From contig NZ_CP089391.1 in NCBI RefSeq assembly GCF_027594865.1, forward strand, positions 3,750,501 to 3,814,500: a stretch of DNA of 64,000 nt, written 5' to 3'. Shown here in pieces: positions 33,750 through 43,166 of this stretch (position 1 is its first letter; every line of letters begins with the position of its first letter). The notes under the pieces are model-generated. The model saw nothing but the letters and a program-made list of their open reading frames with translations, was not told the DNA's origin and did not search any database. The stretch comes from Bradyrhizobium xenonodulans (GTDB taxonomy: Bacteria > Pseudomonadota > Alphaproteobacteria > Rhizobiales > Xanthobacteraceae). A program made the translations under genes and the position numbers.

Positions 33750-35042
33750 GTGGCGAGCCGCACAAATCAAAGGGTTTTGCTGGGATGCGTGCTGCTGTGC
33801 GCAGCCGTATTGCCATGTGCCGATTCCTCGCGCCTGAGCGCGGCGGAAAGCCAGCCGCAACCCTCTGTTGCGGTGACGAATTTTCCGATTGCCTCGGCCG
33901 CGCGGCTGGCCGGCGACGGCAAGCAGACCCGCTTCATCCTCGACCTGGATCAGACCGTCACCTTCCGTGCAGGCACGCTCGGCGACCCCTACCGGGTGGT
34001 GGTCGACGTGCCCCAGCTCAATTTTCAGCTTCCCGCAGGCACCGGGACCGGGCGGGGACTGGTCAAGGCCTTCCGCTACGGGCTGGTCATGCCCGGCGGC
34101 TCGCGAATCGTGTTCGACCTGACCGGACCTGCCAAGATCGCCAAGTCCTACGTGGTGGAGGCCGCCAACGGCCAGCCGGCCCGGCTGGTCCTCGAACTCG
34201 AGGAGGTCGAGCGCACCGCCTTTGTGCCGACGCTCGTCCCGGAAAACCGCCCGGAGCTGCGACCCGCGATCGCCGAGGCCCCGCCTGCGACGGTTCCGGC
34301 CGCGGCTTCGCCGGACGCCGCGCAGCAGAAGGCCGATGGCCGCCCGATCGTCGTGATCGATCCCGGCCATGGCGGCATCGACAACGGCACGCAGTCGAGC
34401 GGCGAGAGCGAGAAGAATCTGGTGCTGGCCTTTGGTCTCGCGCTACGCGACCGGCTGGAGAAGGCCGGCAAATACCGCGTGGTGCTGACCCGGGACGACG
34501 ACACCTTCATCCCCCTCAATGACCGGGTCAAAGTCGCCCGCAACCTCAAGGCCGCGCTGTTCGTCTCGATCCATGCCGATGCGCTGCCGCGCGCCGAAGG
34601 CGATGCGCAGGGCGCGACCATCTACACGCTGTCCGACAAGGCCTCCGACGCCGAGGCGCAGCGGCTGGCGGATGCGGAAAACCGTGCGGACGCGATCGCC
34701 GGCTTCAACCTCGCGGAGGAGCCGACTGATGTCGCCGACATCCTGATCGACCTCACCCAGCGGGAAACCCGCACCTTTTCAAGCCGTTTCGCCCGCCTCT
34801 TGATGGGCGAAATGAAGTCGACCGTACGGATGCACAAGCATCCCCTGAAATCAGCCGGCTTCCGGGTGCTGAAGGCGCCCGACGTGCCATCGGTGCTGGT
34901 CGAGATCGGCTACGTCTCCAACAAGGGCGACCTCGAGCATCTGGTGTCGGAGGGCTGGCGGTCGAAGGCCGTGGGCTCGATGGCCCAGGCGATCGACGGG
35001 TTCCTGGCCAAGCGCATGGCTACCGCCGGGGCGTCAAATTGA
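33750..35042 (+). CDS. N-acetylmuramoyl-L-alanine amidase with AMIN domain (AmiC-like)
   Basis: This 430-residue exported enzyme starts at GTG with GGAGG upstream. After an N-terminal signal segment (LLGCVLLCAAVLP) comes an AMIN domain (residues about 40-150, TRFILDLDQTVTFRAG), a Pro/Ala linker (about 165-193) and the zinc-dependent Amidase_3 domain (about 195-420). That domain has VVIDPGHGGIDNGT, the zinc-ligand Glu in SGESEKNLVLAF, LFVSIHADALP and VLVEIGYVSN. It cleaves the amide bond between MurNAc and the stem peptide during daughter-cell separation. PBP1A follows on the same strand after 268 nt. Confidence 0.93.
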   Translation: MASRTNQRVLLGCVLLCAAVLPCADSSRLSAAESQPQPSVAVTNFPIASAARLAGDGKQTRFILDLDQTVTFRAGTLGDPYRVVVDVPQLNFQLPAGTGTGRGLVKAFRYGLVMPGGSRIVFDLTGPAKIAKSYVVEAANGQPARLVLELEEVERTAFVPTLVPENRPELRPAIAEAPPATVPAAASPDAAQQKADGRPIVVIDPGHGGIDNGTQSSGESEKNLVLAFGLALRDRLEKAGKYRVVLTRDDDTFIPLNDRVKVARNLKAALFVSIHADALPRAEGDAQGATIYTLSDKASDAEAQRLADAENRADAIAGFNLAEEPTDVADILIDLTQRETRTFSSRFARLLMGEMKSTVRMHKHPLKSAGFRVLKAPDVPSVLVEIGYVSNKGDLEHLVSEGWRSKAVGSMAQAIDGFLAKRMATAGASN

Positions 35043-35310
35043 CGACCCGGGGATCGTCGAATTGAGAGGGATTTTCCGTACCGCCGCAAAAGCCCTAGTT
35101 TGGCCACAGCGGGCGCTTTATAAAAACGCCGCAGGGGGTTCCGGAATCGGCGAGAATCCCGCTCGGCAAGCGTCTTGGGTCCGGCACGGACAGTATTGAG
35201 TAGGCCGGTGAATTCGCGACGTGAGGTTGGTGCCTGTTTTGGGGTGCCAGTTTTTAGGTCCTATGGGGCTGATACTGGGCTGATCCAGAGTTTGAACGGA
35301 TAAACAGATA

Positions 35311-37812
35311 ATGCGTTTGCTGGTGCGGTTCATGGGCTTCCTGTTCGCCGCGGGAACAGTGCTGTTCCTTGTCGGTGTCGGAGCCGTGGCAGGCCTGATC
35401 TGGCATTTCTCCAAGGACTTGCCCGACTACTCTCAGCTTCAGGATTACGAGCCGCCGGTGATGACCCGCGTGCACGCGGTCGACGGCTCGCTGCTCGGCG
35501 AATACGCCAAGGAGCGGCGGCTGTATCTGCCGATCCAGGCGGTGCCCAAGCTCGTAATCAACGCCTTCCTGGCGGCCGAAGACAAGAATTTCTACGAGCA
35601 TGGCGGCATCGACTACACCGGCATGGCGCGCGCCGGCGTGGTCTATATCCAGAATTACGGCTCCAACCGCCGTCCGCAGGGCGCATCCACCATCACCCAG
35701 CAGGTCGCCAAGAACTTCCTTCTGACCAACGAGGTCTCCTTCGCCCGCAAGATCAAGGAAGCCTTGCTGGCGATGCGGATCGAGAAGACCTATTCGAAGG
35801 ACAAGATCCTCGAGCTGTATCTGAACGAGATCTATCTGGGCCTCGGCGCCTACGGCATCGCAGCCGCTTCGCTGGTCTATTTCGACAAATCGGTCAACGA
35901 GCTGACGGTGGCGGAAGCCTCCTATCTGGCCGCGCTGCCGAAGATGCCGGCGACACTGCACCCGGTCCGCAACCGCGACCGCGCCGTCGAGCGCCGCAAT
36001 TACGTGATCGACCGTCTGCTGGAGAACGGCTGGATCAAGCAGGCCGACGCCGACAAGGCCCGCAAGGAGCCGCTGGCCGTCACCAGCCGGTCCAACGGTG
36101 CTCACACCTTCGCCGGCGAATATTTCGCCGAGGAAGTCCGCCGCGACATCTTCGAGCGCTATGGCGAGAAGAAGCTTTACGAGGGCGGTCTCTCCGTCCG
36201 CACCACGCTCGATCCGAAGATCCAGGTCATGGCGCGTAAGGCCATGGTGTCCGGCCTCGTGAACTATGACGAGCAGCAGGGCTATCGCGGCGCCATGAGC
36301 AAGCTCGACACGACGGGCGATTGGGGCGTCAAGCTCGCCGAGATCAAGTCGCTCTCCGACATCTCGCCATGGCGCATGGCGGTCGTGCTGGAAACCAGCG
36401 ACCAGTCGGCGCGCATCGGCTTCCAGCCGAGCCGCGAGCTCGGCGGCGCCGTCAGCAAGCAGCGCGAGACCGGCATCGTCACGGTCGACGGCGTGCGCTG
36501 GGCGCGCGCCGCGCAGGGCGCCACGAAGGGCAAGGCGCCGACGGCGGTGTCGCAGGTGCTTCAGCCCGGCGACGTCATCTACGCCGATCCGCTCTACAAG
36601 GACGGCCAGCCTGTCGAGGGGCAGTACCGGCTGCGTCAGATCCCCGAAGTCTCCGGCGCGATGGTGGCGATGGATCCCTGGACCGGCCGCGTGCTCGCGA
36701 TGGTCGGCGGCTTCTCGTTCGACCAGAGCCAGTTCAACCGCGCCACGCAGGCCTACCGGCAGCCCGGTTCGTCGTTCAAGCCGATCGTCTATTCGGCCGC
36801 GCTCGACAACGGCTATACGCCGTCGACCGTGGTGCTCGACGCGCCGATCGAAATCGACCAGGGCCAGGGCGCCGGGGTGTGGCGGCCCGAAAACTTCTCG
36901 TCCGGCAAGTTCCAGGGGCCTGTGACGCTGCGCAACGCGCTGCGGCAGTCGCTCAACACCGTGACCGTGCGCCTCGCGCAGGACATCGGCATGCCGCTGA
37001 TCGGCGAATATGCGCGCCGCTTCGGCGTCTATGACGAGCTGCCGAACTACCTGTCCTACGCGCTCGGCGCCGGCGAAACCACGGCGATGCGCATGGTCAC
37101 GGCCTATTCGATGCTCGCCAATGGCGGCCGCCGGGTGAAGCCGACCTTGATCGACCGTATCCAGGATCGCTACGGCCGCACCATCTTCAAGCACGACCAG
37201 CGCGAATGCCGAGGCTGCGATGCGCCGGGCGGCTGGAAGAGCCAGGCCGAGCCGCAACTGATCGATCGCCGGGAACAGGTGCTGGATTCCATGACCGCCT
37301 ATCAGATCACCGAGCTGATGGAAGGCGTGGTCCAGGCCGGTACCGCGACCGTGGTCAAGGAGGTCGGCAAGCCGATCGCCGGCAAGACCGGCACCACCAA
37401 CGAGGCCAAGGACGCCTGGTTCGTCGGCTTCTCGCCTGACGTGGCCGTCGCCATCTATATGGGCTACGACAAGCCGCGCGCGCTCGGCAAAGGCAACGCC
37501 GCGACCGGCGGTCATCTGGCAGCGCCCATCGCGCGCGATTTCCTCAAGCTCGCGCTCGCCGACAAGCCCGCGGTTCCGTTCAAGGTCCCGGCCGGCATCA
37601 AGCTGGTTCGCGTCGTCGCCAAGACCGGCATGCGCGCCGGCCCCGGCGAGACCGGCGGAACCATTCTCGAAGCCTTCAAGCCGGGCACGGCGCCGCCGGA
37701 CAATTATTCGGTCATCGGCGTTGCCGACGCCGACGGCCGCATGCCGGCCTCGCAGCAGCAGCAACCGGATTCCGGCTTCTTCATGCGGCCCGGCACCGGC
37801 GGGCTGTACTAA
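35311..37812 (+). CDS. mrcA: penicillin-binding protein 1A, bifunctional transglycosylase/transpeptidase
   Basis: This 833-residue class A PBP has one N-terminal TM (residues about 8-30) and a GT51 domain (about 55-230) with catalytic Glu in AAEDKNFYEHGG, then RRPQGASTITQQVAKN and KILELYLNEIYLG. An OB-like insertion lies about 320-430. The transpeptidase domain has SxxK at Ser487-Lys490 (GSSFKPIVY), SLN in LRQSLNTVTV and KTG in AGKTGTTNEAKDAWFVG. It polymerises and cross-links peptidoglycan in the periplasm. The length is usual for alphaproteobacterial PBP1A. Confidence 0.96.
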   Translation: MRLLVRFMGFLFAAGTVLFLVGVGAVAGLIWHFSKDLPDYSQLQDYEPPVMTRVHAVDGSLLGEYAKERRLYLPIQAVPKLVINAFLAAEDKNFYEHGGIDYTGMARAGVVYIQNYGSNRRPQGASTITQQVAKNFLLTNEVSFARKIKEALLAMRIEKTYSKDKILELYLNEIYLGLGAYGIAAASLVYFDKSVNELTVAEASYLAALPKMPATLHPVRNRDRAVERRNYVIDRLLENGWIKQADADKARKEPLAVTSRSNGAHTFAGEYFAEEVRRDIFERYGEKKLYEGGLSVRTTLDPKIQVMARKAMVSGLVNYDEQQGYRGAMSKLDTTGDWGVKLAEIKSLSDISPWRMAVVLETSDQSARIGFQPSRELGGAVSKQRETGIVTVDGVRWARAAQGATKGKAPTAVSQVLQPGDVIYADPLYKDGQPVEGQYRLRQIPEVSGAMVAMDPWTGRVLAMVGGFSFDQSQFNRATQAYRQPGSSFKPIVYSAALDNGYTPSTVVLDAPIEIDQGQGAGVWRPENFSSGKFQGPVTLRNALRQSLNTVTVRLAQDIGMPLIGEYARRFGVYDELPNYLSYALGAGETTAMRMVTAYSMLANGGRRVKPTLIDRIQDRYGRTIFKHDQRECRGCDAPGGWKSQAEPQLIDRREQVLDSMTAYQITELMEGVVQAGTATVVKEVGKPIAGKTGTTNEAKDAWFVGFSPDVAVAIYMGYDKPRALGKGNAATGGHLAAPIARDFLKLALADKPAVPFKVPAGIKLVRVVAKTGMRAGPGETGGTILEAFKPGTAPPDNYSVIGVADADGRMPASQQQQPDSGFFMRPGTGGLY

Positions 37813-37925
37813 GGCTTAGGACAAGACGGACGATCGCGGTTCCGGCGGTTGCGCTTTGCAGCCGCCGCCGCTACATCGGCGTTGCCATCAGACGCGGGAA
37901 CATTTCCGCGAGACCAGAGAACCAC

Positions 37926-39057
37926 ATGCGCGCCGAAATCGAACGGTTGGTAGAAGAGATCAAGCAGTCAGTCGGGCTGCTGAGGAGGCATCTTTGACGT
38001 CGAGAAATCGACGGCGCGCCTCGCTGAGCTGAACAAGCTCGCAGAAGATCCCAACCTCTGGAACGATCCCCAGAAGGCCCAGAAATTGATGCAGGAGCGG
38101 ACCTCGCTTGAGGATTCGCTCTCGGGTATCGGCAAGGTCGAGCAGGAGCTCGAAGACGACATCGGCATGATCGAGCTCGGCGAGGCCGAGGGCGATGCCG
38201 GCGTGGTGGCCGAGGCTGAAGCTGCGCTGAAGAACCTCAAGAAGGAAGTGGCGCGGCGCGAGCTCGAGGCGCTGCTCTCGGGCGAAGCCGACCGCTTCGA
38301 TTCCTATCTCGAAGTCCATGCCGGTGCCGGCGGCACCGAGAGCCAGGACTGGGCGCAGATGCTCTTGCGCATGTACACGCGCTGGGCCGAAACGCACGGC
38401 TTCAAGGTCGAATACCTCGAAGAGTCCGAGGGCGAAGAGGCCGGCATCAAGTCCGCGACCATCCAGGTCTCCGGCCACAACGCCTATGGCTGGCTGAAGA
38501 CCGAAGCGGGCGTGCACCGCCTGGTCCGCATCTCGCCGTTCGATTCCAATGCGCGGCGGCACACCTCGTTCTCGAGCGTGCAGGTATTCCCCGTCATCGA
38601 CGACAGCATCAAGATCGACATCAAGGAAGCCGACGTCCGCGTCGACACCATGCGTTCGGGCGGCGCCGGCGGCCAGCACGTCAACAAGACCGAGTCCGCG
38701 GTGCGCCTGACGCATATCCCGACCGGTGTTGCCGTGGTCTGCCAGGCCGGCCGCTCCCAGCACAAGAACCGGGCCCAGGCCTGGGACATGCTGCGCGCGC
38801 GTCTTTATGAAATCGAGCTGAAGAAGCGCGAGGAGAAGGCCGCCGCCGACCAGGCCGCCAAGACCGACATCGGCTGGGGCCACCAGATCCGCTCCTACGT
38901 GCTCCAGCCCTATCAGATGGTGAAGGATCTGCGCACGGGCGTGCAGACCTCAGACACATCAGGCGTGCTCGGCGGCGATCTCGACGACTTCATGGCCGCG
39001 ACGCTGGCGCAGCGTGCCTTCGGCACCACGACCGGCGACATCGAGGACGTCGACTGA
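37926..39057 (+). CDS. prfB: peptide chain release factor 2 (programmed +1 frameshift)
   Basis: RF2 recognises UGA and UAA. The gene is read in two frames: 23 codons from ATG 37926 to CTT (37992-37994), an in-frame TGA at 37995-37997, then a +1 shift to GAC at 37996, continuing to the stop at 39055-39057. The full product is 376 residues, the standard length. Downstream motifs are the tripeptide region [19 protein letters not shown] (core SPFD) for stop recognition and [17 protein letters not shown] with the catalytic GGQ. The first 23 codons would be missed by simple ORF calling. The next gene starts 2 nt after the stop, implying coupling. Confidence 0.97.
37982..37998 (+). promoter_or_regulatory. 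prfB: prfB programmed +1 frameshift site
   Basis: The sequence GAGGAGGCATCTTTGAC holds the internal Shine-Dalgarno AGGAGG a few nt before the slippery CTT and the TGA stop. This is the same architecture as the E. coli prfB site. Low RF2 slows termination at TGA and favours the shift, giving autoregulation. Confidence 0.95.
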
Positions 39058-39059
39058 TC

Positions 39060-39941
39060 ATGACCCGCATCGCCTTCATCGGATTGGGGCGGATGGGTCA
39101 TGGCATGGCCGGCCGCTATCTCGATGCCGGCTTTACGGTGACGCTGTGGAATCGCAGTCGATCCAAAGCGGAAGACCTGATCGCACGCGGCGCGCAGTGG
39201 GCGACCTCGCCCGAGGACGCCGCGATCGATGCCGATGCCGTCGTGACCATGGTTGCCGACGACGAGGCCTCGCGCGCGGTCTGGCTGGGGCCGGAGGGCG
39301 CGGCCAAGACGGCGAAGGCGGGCACCATCGCGATCGAATGCTCCACCGTTTCCTATGACCATGCCCGCGAGATGGGCCGCGAGCTGAATTCGCGCGGGCT
39401 GATCTACATCGATTGCCCCGTGACGGGATTGCCGGACGCAGCGGCCGCCGGCAAGCTGACGCTGCTGGTTGGCGCCGACGCGGCCGATCTCGAACGGGCG
39501 CGGCCGTATGTGACGCCGATCGGCGCGACCATCCGCCATTTCGGCGCGGTCGGCTCCGGCACGGTCTACAAGCTCATCAACAACCTCATGGGCGCGATCC
39601 AGATCGCCGGCCTTGCCGAAGGTCTCGCCATCGCCGAGCAGGCCGGGCTCGACATGAACCTCGTGCTGGAATCGATCCAGGCAGGCGTCGCCGCAAGCCC
39701 GCAGGTCGCGCGTCATTCCAAGCGCATGGTCGCCCGCGACTTCAGCGGCGCGACCTTCACGGCAGCGCTGCGGCACAAGGATGCGGCCTATGCAGTCAAG
39801 CTCGCCGAGAGCCTCCTGGCCGACAAGCCGCTGGTCTCGCGCGCCGCGGTCGAGTCCTATGCCCAGGCGAAGGCGGCGATGCCGGACGATGACGAAGGCA
39901 GGATGATCGAGCTGGTGTCGCGGCCGAAGAAGCCGTCCTAG
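39060..39941 (+). CDS. NAD(P)-dependent beta-hydroxyacid dehydrogenase (HIBADH family)
   Basis: This 293-residue member of the 3-hydroxyisobutyrate/tartronate-semialdehyde reductase family has the N-terminal nucleotide-binding motif FIGLGRMGHGMAGRYLDAG (GxGxMGxxM-like core GLGRMGHGM). It also has the substrate motif DCPVTGLPDAAAAGKLTLLVG (core DCPVTGLPDAA) and the catalytic-lysine helix GSGTVYKLINNLMG. The exact hydroxyacid is unknown. The ATG lies 2 nt after the prfB stop, and the EamA exporter gene follows after 14 nt, so it may share a prfB transcript. Confidence 0.88.
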   Translation: MTRIAFIGLGRMGHGMAGRYLDAGFTVTLWNRSRSKAEDLIARGAQWATSPEDAAIDADAVVTMVADDEASRAVWLGPEGAAKTAKAGTIAIECSTVSYDHAREMGRELNSRGLIYIDCPVTGLPDAAAAGKLTLLVGADAADLERARPYVTPIGATIRHFGAVGSGTVYKLINNLMGAIQIAGLAEGLAIAEQAGLDMNLVLESIQAGVAASPQVARHSKRMVARDFSGATFTAALRHKDAAYAVKLAESLLADKPLVSRAAVESYAQAKAAMPDDDEGRMIELVSRPKKPS

Positions 39942-39955
39942 CCGGGCGTATCGAC

Positions 39956-40831
39956 ATGGGGCAGCCTCGTTCGGAACGCGGTCTTGGCATTGCCCTCGTC
40001 ATCGCCGCTGCGGTTGCCTGGAGCACGGCGCCTTTCTTCACGCGGCTGTTGCCGTTCGATCCCTGGACCATTTTGTTCTGGCGCGGCCTGTTCGCCGGCA
40101 GCCTGATCACGGTGTTCCTCGTGGTGATGCAGGGCCGCGCTGCGCTATGGCAATTGGTCGTACCGGGGAGAGGCGGCCTGCTGGTCGCGTCATTGTCCGC
40201 GCTCGGCATGGTCTCGTTCATTCCCGCGCTCCAGATGACCAATGTGATGAATGTCGCGGTGCTGATCGCAACACAGCCCTTCGTCGCCGCCGCGCTGGCA
40301 TGGCTGTGGCTTGGTGAAGCCGCGAGCTGGCGCACGCTGGTCGCGAGCCTGATTGCCTTTGCCGGCGTGATCATCACGGTCGGTGGCGTGCAGGCCGGCG
40401 CCGATGTCGGCGGCTTGGCCCTGAGCTGCCTGATGGTGCTCGCCATCTCCGCCATGACGGTCGTGGTCCGACGCCATCGCGAGACGTCGATGGTGGCGGC
40501 AGCGGCGCTGTCGAACTTCATGGGCAGCCTCGTCAGCCTCCCGTTTGCCCACGACATCGCCCATGTCGGCGGCCATGGCCTTGCGATCCTCGCGATGTTC
40601 GGCTGCCTTCAGGTCGCGCTCGGCCTGACTTTCTACATGCTCGGCTCGCGTCTGCTGCCGTCAGGACAGGCCTCCCTGATCGCGACGCTGGAAACGCCGC
40701 TGATGCCGTTCTGGATCTGGGTGGTCTTCCGCGAGGTACCCGCTGCGCACGCGCTGATTGGCGGCGTGCTGGTGATCGGGGCGGTTGTTGCCGATATCGC
40801 GAGTGATGTCCGGACTCGACGGCAATCCTGA
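39956..40831 (+). CDS. DMT-superfamily exporter (EamA family)
   Basis: This 291-residue protein has ten predicted membrane helices in two EamA repeats (about 10-140 and 150-285). Typical elements are AAVAWSTAPFFTRLLPFDPW near the start and ALAWLWLGEAASWRTLVASL at the end of repeat 1. EamA proteins export amino acids or other small metabolites. The substrate is unreadable. It is 14 nt after the dehydrogenase gene. A second EamA gene follows after 77 nt but is from a different subgroup. Confidence 0.85.
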   Translation: MGQPRSERGLGIALVIAAAVAWSTAPFFTRLLPFDPWTILFWRGLFAGSLITVFLVVMQGRAALWQLVVPGRGGLLVASLSALGMVSFIPALQMTNVMNVAVLIATQPFVAAALAWLWLGEAASWRTLVASLIAFAGVIITVGGVQAGADVGGLALSCLMVLAISAMTVVVRRHRETSMVAAAALSNFMGSLVSLPFAHDIAHVGGHGLAILAMFGCLQVALGLTFYMLGSRLLPSGQASLIATLETPLMPFWIWVVFREVPAAHALIGGVLVIGAVVADIASDVRTRRQS

Positions 40832-40908
40832 GCAATGTTGTCGGAAATCGGGTGGCAAGGTCCGCCGCGCCGTCCTAGGCGGCAGACTTGGCCGCTGAGG
40901 TGAAACGC

Positions 40909-41829
40909 ATGCCCCCGAATGATAACCGGATCGACGCGCGGGACTGGTCGCTGCTCGCCGTACTATCGATCCTCTGGGGCGGCTCGTTCTTCTTCAACGG
41001 CGCTGCCTTGCGTGAATTGCCACCGCTGACGCTGGTGTTTTTGCGCGCCGCGCTTGGCGCGGCCGTTCTGCTGCCGCTTCTTCGCATGCAGGGGATCGGC
41101 TTCCCCAAGAGCATGTCGGGCTGGAAGCCGTTCGTTGTGATCGGGCTGCTCAACAACGTCATCCCGTTCTCGCTGATCGTGATCGGCCAGACCTTCATTC
41201 CGAGCGGGCTGGCATCGATCCTGAACGCGACCACGCCGCTGTTCGCGGTGATGGTGATGGCTGCGGCGGGCGAAGAGGCCCTGCAGATCCGCCGGGTGGC
41301 CGGCGTGGCGCTGGGCCTCGCCGGCGTGATCATCCTGCGCGGATGGGGCGTCGAGACGCGGACAGGGCAGGGGCTCGGCATCCTGCTCTGCCTTGGCGGC
41401 GCTTTCAGCTATGGCTTTGCGGCACTGGCGGCGCGGCGGCTGTTGAAGGACGCAGCCCCGCTCGGCACGGCGACGTTTCAACTGATGGCTTCCACGGCGA
41501 CGATGGCGATCGTCGCGGGCGCGGTGGAGCAGCCTTGGAGGCTTCCGATGCCGAGCATTACGACCTGGCTCGCCGTGCTTGGCCTTGCCGGCCTGTCGAC
41601 GGCGCTCGCCTACATCGTCTTCTTTCAGATCATCCGGCGCTCTGGCGCCACCAATGTGATGTTGGTGACGCTGCTCATTCCCGTCACTGCCATCTTTCTG
41701 GGATGGCTGGTTCTGGGCGAGCCGATCTCCATGCGCGAGATCGCAGGTGCGATCATCATCGGCAGCGCGTTGCTCGTGATCGACGGGCGCGTACCAGCCC
41801 TGCTGCGGCGCGTCACGCAAGTTCCATAG
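40909..41829 (+). CDS. DMT-superfamily exporter (EamA family), second copy
   Basis: This 306-residue protein has ten hydrophobic segments in two EamA repeats. It contains LLAVLSILWGGSFFFNGAAL at the start, RAALGAAVLLPLL, and the conserved IFLGWLVLGEPISMREIAGAIIIGSALLVI segment at the end (core GWLVLGE). ATG 40909 is preferred over an upstream TTG because GAGG lies about 10 nt before it. It is only distantly similar to the preceding EamA protein, so this looks like two separate family members rather than a recent tandem duplication. Confidence 0.86.
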   Translation: MPPNDNRIDARDWSLLAVLSILWGGSFFFNGAALRELPPLTLVFLRAALGAAVLLPLLRMQGIGFPKSMSGWKPFVVIGLLNNVIPFSLIVIGQTFIPSGLASILNATTPLFAVMVMAAAGEEALQIRRVAGVALGLAGVIILRGWGVETRTGQGLGILLCLGGAFSYGFAALAARRLLKDAAPLGTATFQLMASTATMAIVAGAVEQPWRLPMPSITTWLAVLGLAGLSTALAYIVFFQIIRRSGATNVMLVTLLIPVTAIFLGWLVLGEPISMREIAGAIIIGSALLVIDGRVPALLRRVTQVP

Positions 41830-41930
41830 TCGCCGTTTCACCACGCGGAAAATCGTGGCGCTTGCCAGCCATACGGAGCCTTGCGACACTCCCTGCATAA
41901 CAAGACTAAAAGAATACAGGGGAGAAAACG

Positions 41931-43166
41931 ATGCCGGGTCGTCGCGAAAACCTTGCTGCCCTCGCCATTCTTGCTGCCGGCGTGCTCGTCACGACACCGG
42001 CTTTGGCGGAGAAGAATTACGATCCCGGAGCCACCGACACGGAAGTGAAGATCGGCAACATCATGCCCTATAGCGGGCCGGCGTCGTCCTATGGCGTGAT
42101 CGGCAAGTCCGAGGCCGCCTATTTCAGGATGATCAACGATCAGGGCGGCATCAACGGGCGCAAGATCAATTTCATCAGCTATGACGATGCCTATTCGCCG
42201 CCGAAGGCGATCGAGCAGGCGCGCAAGCTGGTCGAGAGCGACGAGGTGCTGTTGATCTTCCAGGCGCTCGGCACGCCTTCGAATTCCGCGATCATGAAAT
42301 ACATGAATGCCAAGAAGGTGCCGCAGCTGTTCGTCGCCTCCGGCGGCACCAAGTTCGGCGACCCCAGGAATTTCCCGTGGACCATGGGCTTCCAGCCCAA
42401 CTACCAGAGCGAGGGCCGAATCTACGCAAAGTACATCCGCGACAATTTCCCGAACAGCAAGATCGCGGTGTTCTGGCAGAATGACGACGCGGGCAAGGAT
42501 CAGTTCAAGGGCCTGAAGGACGGGCTCGGCGACAAGGTCAGCATGATCATCGCCGACAAATCCTATGAGGTCAGCGACCCCTCGATCGACTCGCAGATCG
42601 TGGCCTTGCACGATTCCGGTGCCGACATCTTCTTCTCATGGGCCGCGCCGAAGGGGTCGGCGCAGGCGATCCGAAAGGTCGGCGAGCTCGGCTGGAAGCC
42701 GAAGTTCTTCCTGGCCAACACCGCGACCTCGGTTGCCTCGGTGCTCAAGCCCGCCGGGCTCGACTATGCCAAGGACATCATCTCGACCGTCTATCTGAAG
42801 GACCCGACCGACCCGACCTGGGACAAGGATCCCGCAGTGATCAAATGGCGCGAATTCATGGACAAATACTATCCCGACGGCGACAAGGCCAACTCCAACA
42901 ACATCTACGGCTACGTCCAGGCCGAGGCGATGGCGCAGGTGTTGAAGCAGTGCGGTGACAATCTCACCCGTGAGAACGTGATGAAGCAGGCCACCAACCT
43001 GAAGGATTTCCAGACCGATTTGATGCTGCCCGGCATCATGGTGAACACCTCACCCGACGATTATTTCCCGATCGAGCAGATGCAACTGATGCGCTTCAAT
43101 GGACAGGCCTGGGAGCTGTTCGGAGACGTCATCACCGGCGAGGTCGGCCACGAGCGCAGCCAGTAG
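41931..43166 (+). CDS. LivK-type ABC transporter substrate-binding protein (orphan)
   Basis: This 411-residue periplasmic binding protein has a signal peptide (cleavage after ALA, residue about 26) and a type I periplasmic fold: VKIGNIMPYSGPASSYGVIG, YFRMINDQGGINGRKI and SYDDAYSPPKAIEQARKLVE. It is of the branched-chain amino acid/amide class (HAAT). The ATG has ribosome site AGGGGAG. No permease or ATPase genes are adjacent, so it must use a distant transporter or act in sensing. Rhizobia carry dozens of such orphans. Its stop codon directly abuts the stop of the convergent O-antigen-ligase-like gene. Confidence 0.92.
   Translation: MPGRRENLAALAILAAGVLVTTPALAEKNYDPGATDTEVKIGNIMPYSGPASSYGVIGKSEAAYFRMINDQGGINGRKINFISYDDAYSPPKAIEQARKLVESDEVLLIFQALGTPSNSAIMKYMNAKKVPQLFVASGGTKFGDPRNFPWTMGFQPNYQSEGRIYAKYIRDNFPNSKIAVFWQNDDAGKDQFKGLKDGLGDKVSMIIADKSYEVSDPSIDSQIVALHDSGADIFFSWAAPKGSAQAIRKVGELGWKPKFFLANTATSVASVLKPAGLDYAKDIISTVYLKDPTDPTWDKDPAVIKWREFMDKYYPDGDKANSNNIYGYVQAEAMAQVLKQCGDNLTRENVMKQATNLKDFQTDLMLPGIMVNTSPDDYFPIEQMQLMRFNGQAWELFGDVITGEVGHERSQ

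Noticed and set aside
35254..37764. 836-codon open frame on the minus strand opposite PBP1A
   Set aside because: It is fully antisense to a gene with all PBP1A motifs. The translation is His/Arg/Asp/Gly-rich with no family features, the usual mirror frame of GC-rich coding DNA.
39956..41829. recent tandem duplication of EamA transporters
   Set aside because: The two proteins share only the general family pattern; their N-termini, loops and C-terminal motifs differ throughout.
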